From Breviolum minutum Mf 1.05b.01 (taxonomy: Eukaryota; Sar; Dinophyceae; Suessiales; Symbiodiniaceae), in assembly GCA_000507305.1 (NCBI GenBank), contig DF239089.1:310001-374000 (forward strand): DNA of 64,000 nucleotides, read 5' to 3'. Under the pieces are notes generated by a model. The model did no database searches and was not told where the DNA came from. It was given only the letters and a program-made list of their open reading frames with translations. This document shows positions 1 through 9,516 of the stretch, in pieces. Both the position numbers and the translations under genes were made by a program. How positions within the stretch are numbered: position 1 is the stretch's first letter; each line of letters starts with the position of its first letter.

Positions 1-186
1 AATTATCAACCATTGACCCCAAAGTCTTGACTTTCCCTAATTTGGACTCAATTTTTTCAAGATTTTCCAGCTTCTGCCTCTTGTATTTTCTTTTGGGCAA
101 ATTTCTGAAACACGGATTTTCATGAAGCAACCAGACTTTCAATTCCATTCGTGGAAAAAAAAACCACGCCGTTTCGCGCAGCGCAG

Positions 187-320
187 CAATTTGAGGTGCA
201 TTCGCCTGGTTGCAACTGGAATGGCCAGAGCTATTTCGGTGGATGGTGCGAAGGCGAGCGGATGTTATGCACAGAAAACTGCGGGGCCAATTTTCTCAAG
301 CATTGGAAGTGTCAACGCAG
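187..320 (+). CDS. candidate exon, Cys-rich in one frame
   Basis: The exon follows GCGCAG and ends CGCAG|GTTGGA. One frame gives a Cys-rich segment (CNWNGQSYFGGWCEGERMLC, then more Cys). A second frame, entered at an AG near 195, gives WLQLEWPELFRWMVRRRADV and also fits the next exon's phase. The frame is therefore unresolved. No function recognised. Confidence 0.35.
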
Positions 321-568
321 GTTGGAAGTCTGCAGATCACATGGGTTGTATGCATTGGGTTATACGCTTCACCGACTTCACCATTTATTTATGCTTAGAA
401 ACTTGCAGTTTAACTGAGTGGTGCTGCCTAGTTGATACCAAAAAACTCACCTATATCTGATAAGATTACAACACTCACATTCTTCAAGATATGTGAATAA
501 ATGTATCTCCCAAGAATTCTCTTCCAGAGTTCTTGGTTGTTTTTGCCCAAAAGAACGCCGGAATTCAG

Positions 569-668
569 CAGTTACTGAGTCACTTCTGCCACCCCAAAGC
601 ATCGAAATCCTTGGGTGCTTTGTTCCCCGGAGATGTAATGGTGATACAATGCTCCGGATCGTTGGATG
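569..668 (+). CDS. g1 exon
   Basis: It follows AATTCAG and ends at GGATG|GTGAGA. The translation includes HPKASKSLGALFPGDVMV followed by IQCSGSLD. It ends in phase 1, which matches the exon at 1314. Confidence 0.5.
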
Positions 669-3653
669 GTGAGATTTGCTTTTCGGACTCCAGATGATTT
701 GTGATTTTATGCCCCAAAATGAAGTCCTAGTTTTTCCATTTTCCTGAAATCTTCTTCATTTCTTCCCTTTCATTCTTGTTTTTGTTTGTGCATTCTTCAT
801 TCTACTCAACTTACATCATTTCCCATTTAAGTTAACGTTGTCCTAGTCTTCCAAATACCTCCTGAGGTTTGGTGTTTGGATGGTATGTTTTTGGGCTCCA
901 GTCATACCTCGATCCTCATGTTTGGTGTTTGGAAGCCTGGGGTTGTTGTATGTCCATCATTTTCCATTTGTTTGTTGTTGTTTCGGGTTCCCAAATCTTC
1001 GAAATCATTTTCCATCATTTTCCCAACTTGGATGTCCCCGGAAGTTAGGTAGGTGAAATCACCCCAAGGAATATCCCATGGTTTTAGTAGGTGAAAACCA
1101 AGCCATTTACTGTACTCATCTTTTACTAACTTTCAACCGGACATCCAAGACTAGGTGCTGGTTTCAAATATCATTTATTTTCACCCCTATTTGGGGAAGA
1201 TGAACCCAATTTGACTAATATTTTTCAGATGGGTTGAAACCACTAACCAGGTTTTTTTTTGGTCCCAACTTCCAACCACCAACAACTTGGAATCCTCGAA
1301 ATCCTCGGTTCAGGTGGACCACGCTGCGTCTATTTACCTAGCCAAGCAGTTTGTTTAGGAGTCGGTGCTGCTTGTAACTGGCAACAGGTGGGTTTTGGTC
1401 GTCCCGGGTCCCGGGTTGATGCAACGAACGGCGGGGTTGATTTGATACCCAAAATAATGCCTCTATTTTTGTTGATAGGAAATATATACATGAACAAAAA
1501 AACTCATCATTTTTAGTATCTTATCTATGTTATATAGATTTTTTTGGGGGGTGGGTAGTGTGAAATAACATATAACTCCACTAAATTTGGGGTGAACAAA
1601 CACCCAACAGAACACTCATTTATAAGGGAAACTCCATTTTTGTTTATTTTTATTTTTTTTTTTTGGGGGGGGGGTTGGTTGAAATGGGTTTGGATTTCAG
1701 GATTGGTCAAGCTTAGTAAGCTCTTATTTCTGGGGACTAGCCAGTATGGATATGTATGTTTGTAGATGCTTTTTTGACTCTTAGACATGGTGAATTTGGA
1801 TTTTGAGGGTTCCAGTATGTATGATAAATATACAAACAGGTGTGTTTGTCAAAAATTATTCTTTGTCATTGTGATGCTCAAGTGATGGAATTGTTTATTT
1901 TCGGAATTTGTAGAGAACTAGTACATTTTGAACACAGTGGGTCAACATAATCGCTAGGACTTGTTGGACCAAATAATGCATGCATTGAACTCTTACTTTC
2001 TGTTGAAAACTGTACAATTGTGGAGAAATGAAGGCCTTTACCCCGGTTCTATGAAACTACCACATCATACTGTTGATGGATAAAGTCAGACTAACCAGTT
2101 GATATGGTAAATATCATATTACCCTGAGGGTTTTATGCATCCCATGTGGTGATTGTCGGATTTCTGAACCATCAACAGTAGGTTTTGATGATTGCAACTT
2201 GAGGTGTAACACAAAGTCACGGAGGATTCGGAATGACGACATCATGCTATATAAGATCTTTTTCCTGGTCGAAGAAAATATCTACCACCTTTGAGAAAAA
2301 CACAAAAAGGATCAAAAAAGCTATGGTTGGGAAGAAACGATGAGTTTTTTCGTGCCCTGCATACATGATATATTCTCCGAAGTTTTTGTCAATGAAAACA
2401 TCTAATGATACCAATGCCAGTCAAACCTTATGACAAGAAACTGTTCAGCATCATACATATATACATATATAGTACTTAGTAGTGACATGCATACTTTGAG
2501 AATGACCCTGCCCATCCAACCTGGGTATCATCAGTACTTATGTCATGGATAGGTACTATATATCCCATAGGCTCCATGTATTGTATGGTATATTTACCTA
2601 CATTTACCATAAAAACTAACCAAATGTGGGTAAATATACCATGCATGGATGGTATGGGTATTGAATGATGGCACTTCCAGTCATGAATCATATAGGGAAG
2701 ATGTTGGTACCCTTTTGGATGGCAACTAGCTGTTCAACCCCTCCAAAGGAGCTCTTTTAAAAGGGGATTGGGACCCAACTATGTAAGGTGTATATGGCCC
2801 ATACCATCCATGAGACTGGTATATTTACCTACATTTAGTGAAGTTTTATGGTTTTCATGTAGGTAAATATACCATTTCACCCATGGATGCGTCATGGGTT
2901 GGGGTTGTTTATTTCAGGGTGCCCCCCCCAATCCCCAAAGGGCGCCCCTACCATTTTCCCTCTCAGACGTCATGACGATCGCCAGGCCACAACGGCTTTG
3001 AACTGGACCGAAGGCGATGTTGAAGCAGCTCACGCGGCGCAGGTTTTCGTGGGGAAAAGTTCGAGAAAACGTGGATGTCACAGGTGACCAACGGAATTCG
3101 TGGATTTTTTTTCAGTGACAATAAATTGAAAATCAAGTGCACCAACATTTCCAAGGCAGAAAAAAATTGAAGCAAAAACATTTCGGATGAATTGGTGGTG
3201 TAAAGGTTGGGTACTTTACTGTAGGAAGTTGAGTTAAAAGAAGTACACACACATGTGCACAACCAACCAACTGACCACCCCAAAGCCCAGCCGGACGCAA
3301 AGTTGGAAAACGTGAAACGAGTGGGCGAATCGCACGTGAAAGTTCCGGAACCTGATTGTGTTTTTTTCTGTGTACCAGGAGAAACATGCCAAAGTTGGCC
3401 GCAAATTCAAGTAATGGTGAATTATCATACTTCATCCAGATATGGTATTTTGATGAATCTATCCGTGTGTATCTCTTAGTAGTATACCTTCGTAGAGGGA
3501 ACTATCACCGGGACACTATCCGCTTGGTCACTTCTGTTGATGGGTTTTCCTGCTGTAAATCCTCCAATTCTGGAGGATCTGTTTTGGGGATATGTTGTTG
3601 TTGCGGTTGCGGTTGCGGTTGCGGTTGTGGTTGCGGTTACGGTTGCGGTTGCG

Positions 3654-3737
<84 letters not shown>

Positions 3738-6700
3738 CTTGTTCTTGTTCTTGTTCTTGTTCTTGTTCTTGTTCTTGTTCTTGTTCTTGTTGTTCTTGTT
3801 CTTATTCTTGTTCTTGTTCTTGTTCTTGTTTGCTAGTGTTTTTTTTGAGACATGCCTAAAATTTGATTATACAATGACGAATGTCAGGTCTTCACTAGTC
3901 TGAAGTAGTACCAACCTCCAGCAATAAAGAGAAATTTGGCCTGAGGATACCTAAGATGAGTTAGATGAAAAGATTAAAAGGGTCATGAAACCAAATCCCT
4001 TATTGTTACATGGTTCAGAAATCCCAAACAACCAACAGGTCACCAGACATGTGTGAAACCCCTGTAAATAATCGGATAAATTACCAACCTCAAATAAACC
4101 CCTCTAAAAAATGGGATATTCAGAAATTCACCATATATCAACTGGTAAACGCCGGATTTCTTCCAGCGAAGAGGCCGCCGCAGCTGCATGGAGTGCAGCA
4201 GCCAGTGCTTCACAAGCAGCGGTCGAAAACTCCAATTGCTTCGGTGACGGTGCCGGGTTGCCGGCAAGGGTGAAGGATGGCTGAAAAATATAGGTAAGTT
4301 ACCATCAAAACCCACGGTTTCCTTCAATTTAAAGGGGTTATAACCCATATATTTTTTTGGGTTATAACCCATATAATGATTGGGGGGCTAGTTTGAAAAC
4401 CTGCATTTTTTCATGGTTTTGGGGTCCAAGGGTATAAGCCTATCTGTCTGGGCAATTTCCGGTTGGTCACCCCAGAAGGTAGTGATTGTAAGGTAATCCT
4501 ACCCAAAATGGCCGAAACATTCAGGTTAAGGATTTATAATAAATTCCCCAGATTTATAACTGGTAGGAGTTATAGTGGAGTTATAACCTTATTCATAACT
4601 GGTAGGGGCCCACCTTGTAGGTGGTGGTTTCAAATATTTCTTGTTTTTACCCTGATCCTTGGGTAAATGATCCAATTTGACTAAAAAATACTAAAAAGAA
4701 TTAGATAGTCAAATTGTTTCAAGATGTTGACCCCCCCCTTTTTTTGGAGGGGAGTGTTTTTTTTGCAAAGCTCACCCTAAATTGGGCTTCAAAATCTATT
4801 CATATGGTGGGATTTTTTTAAAGATGTTTGTTTCAAATTTACCTAGGAACAAACTGTCCAACCCCTCTGAGACATGGTTGGGAAGATGAATTTATGAATT
4901 TGCCAAAGGTGGGACATGGAATCGTTTTGTGATACCGTTGATGGACAAAATCCTGCACCACCAAGGATGCTGATTATCCCATTATGCATAGGGTTTGAAC
5001 CATCCCAGGTGGTTAGCCGGATTTCTTCCATCAACAGTAGTACGTTGGTTACACCTCTGAAATCGAAGCGTTCGAACCGCATCCTCAAAAATTGGAGTGC
5101 TACACCCCTGAAAACTAACATGGATACCCAAGACAGCCATGTTTGAAAGGAGATACATCTTCCAAACCATCATGTTTGGTATCTAAGTTAGTTTTCGGGG
5201 GTGTATATTTTTAGGGCAAACCATGGACTGAAGAAGAGATCTTACAGATCCTACCACGCGTTGTTGGCGGGTGACGTCACCCCAAGGTCACAAGCGCGAA
5301 TCTCCCCCCGCCTTTATTTCCGGGAAATCCAGGGTTTGATATTATTATCATTTGTCCAATTATGATGATTTCATATGGGTGTTTCCTAAAATGGTGGTAC
5401 CCCCAAAACACCCCAAAATGGTCATTTTTAGTGGGAAAACCAATAGTTGTTGGGTACCACCATTTTAGGAAACCCCCATATGGGTTCTCAGAATTTCAAA
5501 GTTTTTTCCAAGTGAAAGACTTTGTATCTAAGAAAAGATGAATGAAAGGGGCGCAGATGTTTTTCCAAAGACCTCTAAAAGTCTCATCAAACCTCCACAG
5601 AAACTGCATCCATCAGCAGTTTCTGTGTTGGAAATGCATATTTTGGATCCATCCTCCTACCCAGTAATAGTGGCAAATACGGATTTCTAGGGATTTCCAT
5701 TCACCAAACAAATGTAAGTCGTTTACCACCTGGTGGTGACGTCCGCCAGCATCCACGAGGTGGTCCAATGGGATACTTTAGTAGGTTGCAGTTGAACAAA
5801 ACCATAGGGGTGTTTCCAAAAATAGGGGTACCCCAAAATGGATGGTGAAAATAATGGAAAACCCTATTAAAATGGATGATTTGGGGGTACCGTTATTTTT
5901 GGAAACATCCATAGACATATAAATACCTCCTGAGGTGAACGGTGTTTTGGATGCATGTTTTTTTTTTGGGGTCCAGTCATACCAAAATGTCCGGAGGTGT
6001 TTACGACTGGATGTCTAAGGAAAGTGATGTGATACAAGACCAGGTGGTGGTTTAAAATGTTTTTTAAATTGTCACCCCCTACAAACCGCGAAATGATCCG
6101 ATGTGACGTGGTTCGCATATTTTTTCAATTGGATTTTTTTGGTTGAAACCGCCAACTATATAAGGAAAAGGGATTTCAACAGAAGCGAGAAGCGATGTGC
6201 CAGGCAGTTTCTCCCAAAACATGGGCTGCAAATACCACATCTTATGGGGCACTTGCGTTGGGGTTGCCCAAGGGTCAAGGAGGTCAAGGTCAAGGTCGGT
6301 GAGGTTCAAAAAGGTAGCCTTCCCTAAGAATCCCCAAGGACCCTCCAATGGAAGGGGGTGAATGAACCTGTAGAGGCCATAGGGGTTGGGGTGTTTAGGT
6401 CCTCAAAAATGACGCCACTGGATTTGAGGGGGAAATCGGATTATTGGGGGCTGGTAGAAAAACTGCACCTTTTTAGGATGATTGGATAAAGAAATATCCA
6501 ATTGCGTGATGTAGTTGGTGATGCGTTCAATTATTGTCAAACAAAAGGCGCCAAAAAAGACAACTCCTTCTGCTCAGATGAAGAATAGAGAGCTATTTGA
6601 TTGAAACCATCGAAACCATGTTTTTTAATCAGTACATGTTGCAGATATACACCTCGAAAACAAGAGAACAGCAAAAAAAAATTAAAAGCCAAAACAAACC

Positions 6701-6927
6701 AATCACATGAAATATGATGCTTGCAAGGCCCAAATGTAATCCTTTTTTTGGAAGTCGCCTCATTTCAATGAGCTGCTGATTTTCCGATTTTCCTGAACCT
6801 ATGCGTGAATGTTATAAACAATATTTTCATAGAAATCATGATGTTTTCGGTGCGGTTGAACGGAAATACTGGGCCAGTGTTACGGGGTATTCTTCTTGTT
6901 CCCTTCTCGAACAAGCTTTGTGTTTGA
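569..6927 (+). CDS. g1: multi-exon gene ending at a stop; possible MYB-like motif
   Basis: Candidate exons are 187-320, 569-668, 1314-1387, 2967-3042, 3291-3357, 4167-4269, 5215-5270, 6183-6298 and 6833-6927 (TGA). The last four agree in phase in one frame: an Ala-rich stretch, then GKPWTEEEILQILPRVVGG, then a basic segment, then a terminal exon ending LVPFSNKLCV-stop. The PWTEEE run resembles the first helix of MYB/SANT domains, but no complete domain is visible, so that is weak. Phase agreement also links 569-668 to 1314-1387. Some exons are open in more than one frame, and exons between 1.4 and 4.1 kb may be missing. The 5' end is not identified. Confidence 0.45.
841..942. repeat. Mi-K palindromic element
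   Basis: Imperfect inverted repeat starting TCCTAGTCTTCCAAATACC and ending GTGTTTGGAAGCCTGGGG. Other copies lie at about 5925, 15165, 21242, 25543, 32006 and 47808. Confidence 0.7.
1030..1149. repeat. Mi-F2 element
   Basis: Inverted repeat with ends TTGGATGTCC and GGACATCCAAG, with the internal CACCCCAAGGAATA(T)CCC block shared by copies at 21549, 22539 and 44130. Confidence 0.65.
1151..1250 (+). repeat. Mi-A copy with intact splice-acceptor block (CAG form)
   Basis: The ends are CTAGGTGCTGGTTTCAA and GTTGAAACCACTAACCAG. Internally TTGACTAATATTTTTCAG (to 1228) matches a branch point plus polypyrimidine plus AG. From that AG an open frame (WVETTNQVFFW...) runs into the next coding-like stretch, so this copy may also act as an acceptor. 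Confidence 0.7.
1314..1387 (+). CDS. g1 exon
   Basis: Acceptor GGTTCAG|GTGG and donor CAACAG|GTGGGT. The translation GPRCVYLPSQAVCLGVGA then ACNWQQ is in the phase set by 569-668. An alternative frame entering from the Mi-A acceptor at 1228 is also open. Confidence 0.4.
2068..2180. repeat. Mi-C element
   Basis: The terminal inverted repeats are TACTGTTGATGG and GAACCATCAACAGTA. The ends have the form GT...AG (GTTGATGG to CATCAACAG). Confidence 0.75.
2561..2659. repeat. Mi-D palindromic element
   Basis: Near-perfect hairpin: GGTATATTTACCTACATTTA pairs with its complement ending GGTAAATATACCATGCATGG. Confidence 0.75.
2797..2899. repeat. Mi-D palindromic element
   Basis: Second copy within 250 bp, starting CCCATACCATCCATGAGAC, with the same TTTACCTACATTTA core and its complement. 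Confidence 0.7.
2967..3042 (+). CDS. g1 exon
   Basis: Acceptor CCCTCTCAG and donor GCGCAG|GTTTTC. The translation is RHDDRQATTALNWTEGDVEA then AHAAQ. It begins in phase 2 and ends in phase 0. Confidence 0.45.
3291..3357 (+). CDS. g1 candidate exon, charged
   Basis: The translation PDAKLENVKRVGESHVKVPE then PD is protein-like, and the donor is CTGATT|GTGTTT. The acceptor (AAGCCCAG) has a poor pyrimidine tract. Confidence 0.4.
3593..3830 (+). repeat. Hexamer microsatellite, (GGTTGC)n / (TGTTGC)n / (TTGTTC)n
   Basis: A run of changing hexamers, GT-rich on the + strand. It produces long low-complexity frames that are not genes. Confidence 0.9.
4010..4166 (+). repeat. Diverged Mi-C copy ending at an exon
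   Basis: The left part has GGTTCAGAAATCCCAAAC and the right part GGTAAACGCCGGATTTCTTC, as in Mi-C, but the terminal CCATCAACAG is replaced by CCAG followed by coding sequence. The element end therefore serves as the acceptor for 4167. Confidence 0.55.
4167..4269 (+). CDS. g1 exon, Ala-rich
   Basis: Acceptor TTTCTTCCAG and donor GGCAAGG|GTGAAG. In the preferred frame it reads SEEAAAAAWSAAASASQAAV then ENSNCFGDGAGLPAR. A second frame (KRPPQLHGVQQPV...) is open and fits a different phase chain. Confidence 0.45.
4617..4690 (+). repeat. Mi-G right end abutting a truncated Mi-A
   Basis: GGTAGGGGCCCACCTTGTAG runs straight into GTGGTGGTTTCAAATATTTC, so two families are joined end to end. Confidence 0.6.
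4935..5040. repeat. Mi-C element
   Basis: Ends ACCGTTGATGG and TTCTTCCATCAACAGTA, with the internal ACCATCCCAGGTGGTTAG block of the family. Confidence 0.7.
5102..5204. repeat. Mi-B element directly before a g1 exon
   Basis: Ends ACACCCCTGAAAACTAACATG and AGTTAGTTTTCGGGGGTGT. The next AG, 10 bp on, begins the exon at 5215. Confidence 0.75.
5215..5270 (+). CDS. g1 exon, PWTEEE motif
   Basis: Acceptor TATTTTTAG and donor GGCGG|GTGACG. The phase-0 translation is GKPWTEEEILQILPRVVG. W-T-E-E-E resembles MYB/SANT helix 1, but the domain cannot be completed from later exons. An alternative frame reads ANHGLKKRSYRSYHALLA. Confidence 0.4.
5372..5484. repeat. Mi-I palindromic element
   Basis: CATATGGGTGTTTCCTAAAA pairs with the right end TTTTAGGAAACCCCCATATG, with internal GGTGGTACC and its complement. 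Confidence 0.75.
5803..5914. repeat. Mi-I palindromic element
   Basis: TAGGGGTGTTTCCAAAAATA pairs with TATTTTTGGAAACATCCATA. Confidence 0.75.
6041..6158 (+). repeat. Mi-A copy (CAA form)
   Basis: Starts CAGGTGGTGGTTTAAAA and ends GGTTGAAACCGCCAACTA. The acceptor position reads TTTTTTCAA. Confidence 0.65.
6183..6298 (+). CDS. g1 exon
   Basis: Acceptor GGATTTCAACAG and donor GGTCG|GTGAGG. All three frames are open. The chain-consistent frame gives SEKRCARQFLPKHGLQIPHL and a basic VKEVKVKV tail; the others give KREAMCQAVSPKTWAANT or an SR-rich tail (GSRRSRSRS). The exon is likely real but its frame is uncertain. Confidence 0.5.
6833..6927 (+). CDS. g1 terminal exon
   Basis: Acceptor ATATTTTCATAG. 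In the chain-consistent frame it reads IMMFSVRLNGNTGPVLRGIL then LVPFSNKLCV-TGA. A second frame (DVFGAVERKYWASVTGYS...) is open to a TAA at 6954-6956. Confidence 0.4.
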
Positions 6928-8023
6928 AGAGCTTGTGGGACATGGGCACCGCCTAACGGGTGCCTATTGAAACAGTCATTTCAAACAGAAAATCATGTTC
7001 ATTAAGACATAAACAACATTTGGTGTGGTTTTTGTTCCAAAACCTGGTTTTCTTGCAAGGACTTTTTAAAAGGGATGCCCTGCATCCAAACGATTTTGGT
7101 AGACTTTTCAACAAAGCTGACTTTTTTTTGATTTTTCTGACTTTTTTTTCAAGAAATCTTAGGATTTGTTGATGGTTTACTGTAGATCGCAGATGGTTCA
7201 CTCCCATTGTCAAACCTGCAGGATGTTAGTGGAAAATTAGAAACCGATCCATGGAAACTGGTGGTGTTTCTTAGGTGTTTCGGTGCCAACTTTCCATTGC
7301 AGCAGTTTTGCCTCTTAATCCCAACAAGTGCCTTTTTGGGCCATGTTTTTTTTCTCAATCCAAAACAGGATGAGTTCCCAAGGAAAAAAGACATCCTGCC
7401 GTCTAAAACCAACATAGCACTGAACAATTGCCGGGACTGGAAGACAAGCCTTGCCAAAATTGAAATGGTCTGAATTTCACGGTCGGCAGTCGTTTAATTT
7501 TTCAGGGGTGTACCTCAAAAACGGGATTTTGTCCCTCCACACCTAGCCTTTGTTTGTTTAGTTGGTGATTTTTTCAATGGATTTTACCATGGTAAATCAT
7601 CATGAAACACCACCATTTGGGGAAGTTTTTGTTTGTCATTTTGTTTTCCAAGCACCGTTTCTTGATGCAAATCTAAGTTGTAAGTAGGGCCGGGTTTTCT
7701 CCATAACTTCAAAAAAAACTGGGTTTTTCATAACCCCCCGTGAAAGCCATTTATTTTTAAGGCCATTTATGTATATATTATATAGGAGTTATAACTCCAT
7801 TTACAACTAATTCCAACGGAGATGTTTCCACTTGGCAGTTGATCCGATCAGGTTCTAACGGCTGGATGTAACTGGCATGGAGATCTTCAACTGCACTTTC
7901 ATTGGATTTGGCGGGTGTGTCAACAGGCCTCCCCTTAATGACACACGGTGCTTCAGAAATAAGAGAAGATGATTCCTTTAGGTACGGAATGTTAGTCATC
8001 CCCAAATTGGGGACTATACTATA
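6928..8023. other. Spacer between g1 and g2, with one strand-ambiguous candidate exon
   Basis: The stretch holds T-rich DNA, a partial Mi-G terminus near 7780-7804 and a candidate exon at 7805-7950. No promoter motif was recognised. Confidence 0.4.
7805..7950 (-). CDS. candidate minus-strand exon (strand ambiguous)
   Basis: On the minus strand it reads PCVIKGRPVDTPAKSNESAV then EDLHASYIQPLEPDRINCQV, with acceptor CTTATTTCTGAAG and donor GTT|GTAAAT. The donor lies in a Mi-G terminus. On the plus strand a frame ending at TCCTTTAG|GTACGG is also open. It is the main hint of minus-strand coding in the left half. Confidence 0.35.
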
Positions 8024-8134
8024 CTAGGTGGTGTTTTTTTGTTTTTTGTTTAGTTTCACTCCTACAAAATGGGGAAATGATCCAAGTTGACTTCCGCATA
8101 TTTTTTTCAATGGGTTGGCTCAACCACCAGCTAG
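8024..8134 (+). repeat. Mi-A copy (CAA form)
   Basis: Starts CTAGGTGGTG and ends CAACCACCAGCTAG. It is the first of three copies in 450 bp before the g2 exon. Confidence 0.75.
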
Positions 8135-8150
8135 CGGTTGATATAATAAC

Positions 8151-8246
8151 TGGGTGGTGGTTTCAAATACTTTTTATTTTCACACCTACTTGGGGAAATG
8201 ATCCAATTTGACTAATATTTTTCAAATGGGTTGAAACCAACAACTA
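8151..8246 (+). repeat. Mi-A copy (CAA form)
   Basis: Starts TGGGTGGTGGTTTCAAATAC and ends TTGAAACCAACAACTAG. The core GACTAATATTTTTCAA lacks the acceptor AG. Confidence 0.8.
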
Positions 8247-8407
8247 GATAAGGCGGACAAACGTTCAAGGGAAAACCTATGGTTGAAGCTTTAGAATTTT
8301 TAGAATATGTTGGGGAAACCCAATGGTTAAGAAGCCCTGATCATAAGGCACCCTTTTTCTGGGGGGGGGACGGGGTTGTACTCGTTGGTTGACTTGCCGT
8401 AAAGCTT

Positions 8408-8470
8408 CTAGGTGGTGGTTTCAAACATTTTTTAGTTTCACCCCTACCCATTTTGACTAATATTTTTCAG
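8408..8470 (+). repeat. Truncated Mi-A whose internal CAG is the g2 exon acceptor
   Basis: Starts CTAGGTGGTGGTTTCAAAC. The core TTGACTAATATTTTTCAG stops exactly at 8470, and the usual right terminus is replaced by coding sequence. Confidence 0.75.
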
Positions 8471-9316
8471 ATTCCCTTGTGCATCAGATCAGGTGCCAAC
8501 AGTACTGTCTTGATCAACAACTCGCACTACAGGCCCATGGCTCTTGCCGTTGCTGACTCCTTGGAGAGGAAGTACCTCAGACCTCGTGGACTCACATGGA
8601 AGATGCTTGGACTTCGGATCGCCATCAACAGTGATGACATGTTGGGATGTACACAACATGATCCTCAGTTGCCTGAAGGTGCTGTTGAGCAGGCCTTCTT
8701 GGAGCATGCAACTGTTGTTCGTGAAGTCATCCCCTTCCGCAAGGGTCTTGAAGCTTCCAAGATCTCCTTCTGTTCCAAGGAGTACAAGCGCATCGGAGTC
8801 TCTCGTGCTCCTGAAGGATGCAGTGTTGATGATCATCCCTTCCTTGGCATGCGTGTCAAGGAGATGGTTGATGTGGTCATGTCTTGTGAACATGCTTCAA
8901 AGAGTTGCAAGAACTCTGGCCCTCTCATCTACTTCTACGGAAGGTACAGATCTTCTGGGATCGTTGCCAAGAAGTGGGTGAAGCCAGACTTCAAGGGCAA
9001 GAAGTTGCTTCGTAGTCCACTTGAACTTGCTCGCTACACCTTCAGCAGCTTGGCCAACCAAGCTTGGGACTCTCCTTCTGCAGTTGAGTTCCGAGCCTTC
9101 GCTGTGGGTGTGCTGAAGGAGCTTCCTTCCAAGCATGGCATCGTCGATCTCCTTGTTGACTTGTCTGACTACAAGCACTCTGATCTCATCACTCTTGATC
9201 AGGTTGTTCGGATCACTCCCCAAGCCTTCATCCACTACCTTGACTCTGTTGATCGTGTCTTCTCTGCTGACCAGGATTGGATTTGTTCACATTTCGCACA
9301 ATTTGACCGTTTTCTG
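8471..9316 (+). CDS. g2 large exon, 282 codons, unknown protein
   Basis: Acceptor TATTTTTCAG (from a Mi-A) and donor TTTCTG|GTAAGT; phase 0 at both ends. The sequence has a soluble, mixed-charge character: IPLCIRSGANSTVLINNSHY near the start, FRKGLEASKISFCSKEYKRI mid-way, and LVDLSDYKHSDLITLDQVV near the end. There is no membrane segment, and I recognise no family. Lys is almost always AAG and C/T-ending codons dominate, unlike the AT-rich flanks, which supports real selection on the frame. It is by far the longest exon in the window. Confidence 0.8.
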
Positions 9317-9485
9317 GTAAGTTTTTTTTTTGCGAAACATGGACCGTGAATTGGATGATGTACTTGTGGTTGTGGTTGTGGTTGTGGTTGTGGTTGTGGT
9401 TGTGGTTGTGGTTGTTGTTGTTGTTGTTGTTGTTGTTGTGGTTGTTGTTGTGGTTGTGGTTGTGGTTGTGGTTGTGGTTGTGGTT

Positions 9486-9516
<31 letters not shown>

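Larger units (their letters stand above)
1388..2966. other. Intron or spacer made of repeats
   Basis: The stretch holds T-rich tracts (1525-1680), a Mi-C copy (2068-2180) and two Mi-D palindromes. No convincing exon was seen. Confidence 0.5.

Noticed and set aside
2561-2899. Repeated palindromes resembling a CRISPR array
   Set aside because: Only two copies, irregular spacing and lengths, found across the window as Mi-D hairpins; eukaryotic context.
3592-3903. Long poly-Leu, Cys and Val frames
   Set aside because: They are translations of hexamer microsatellites.
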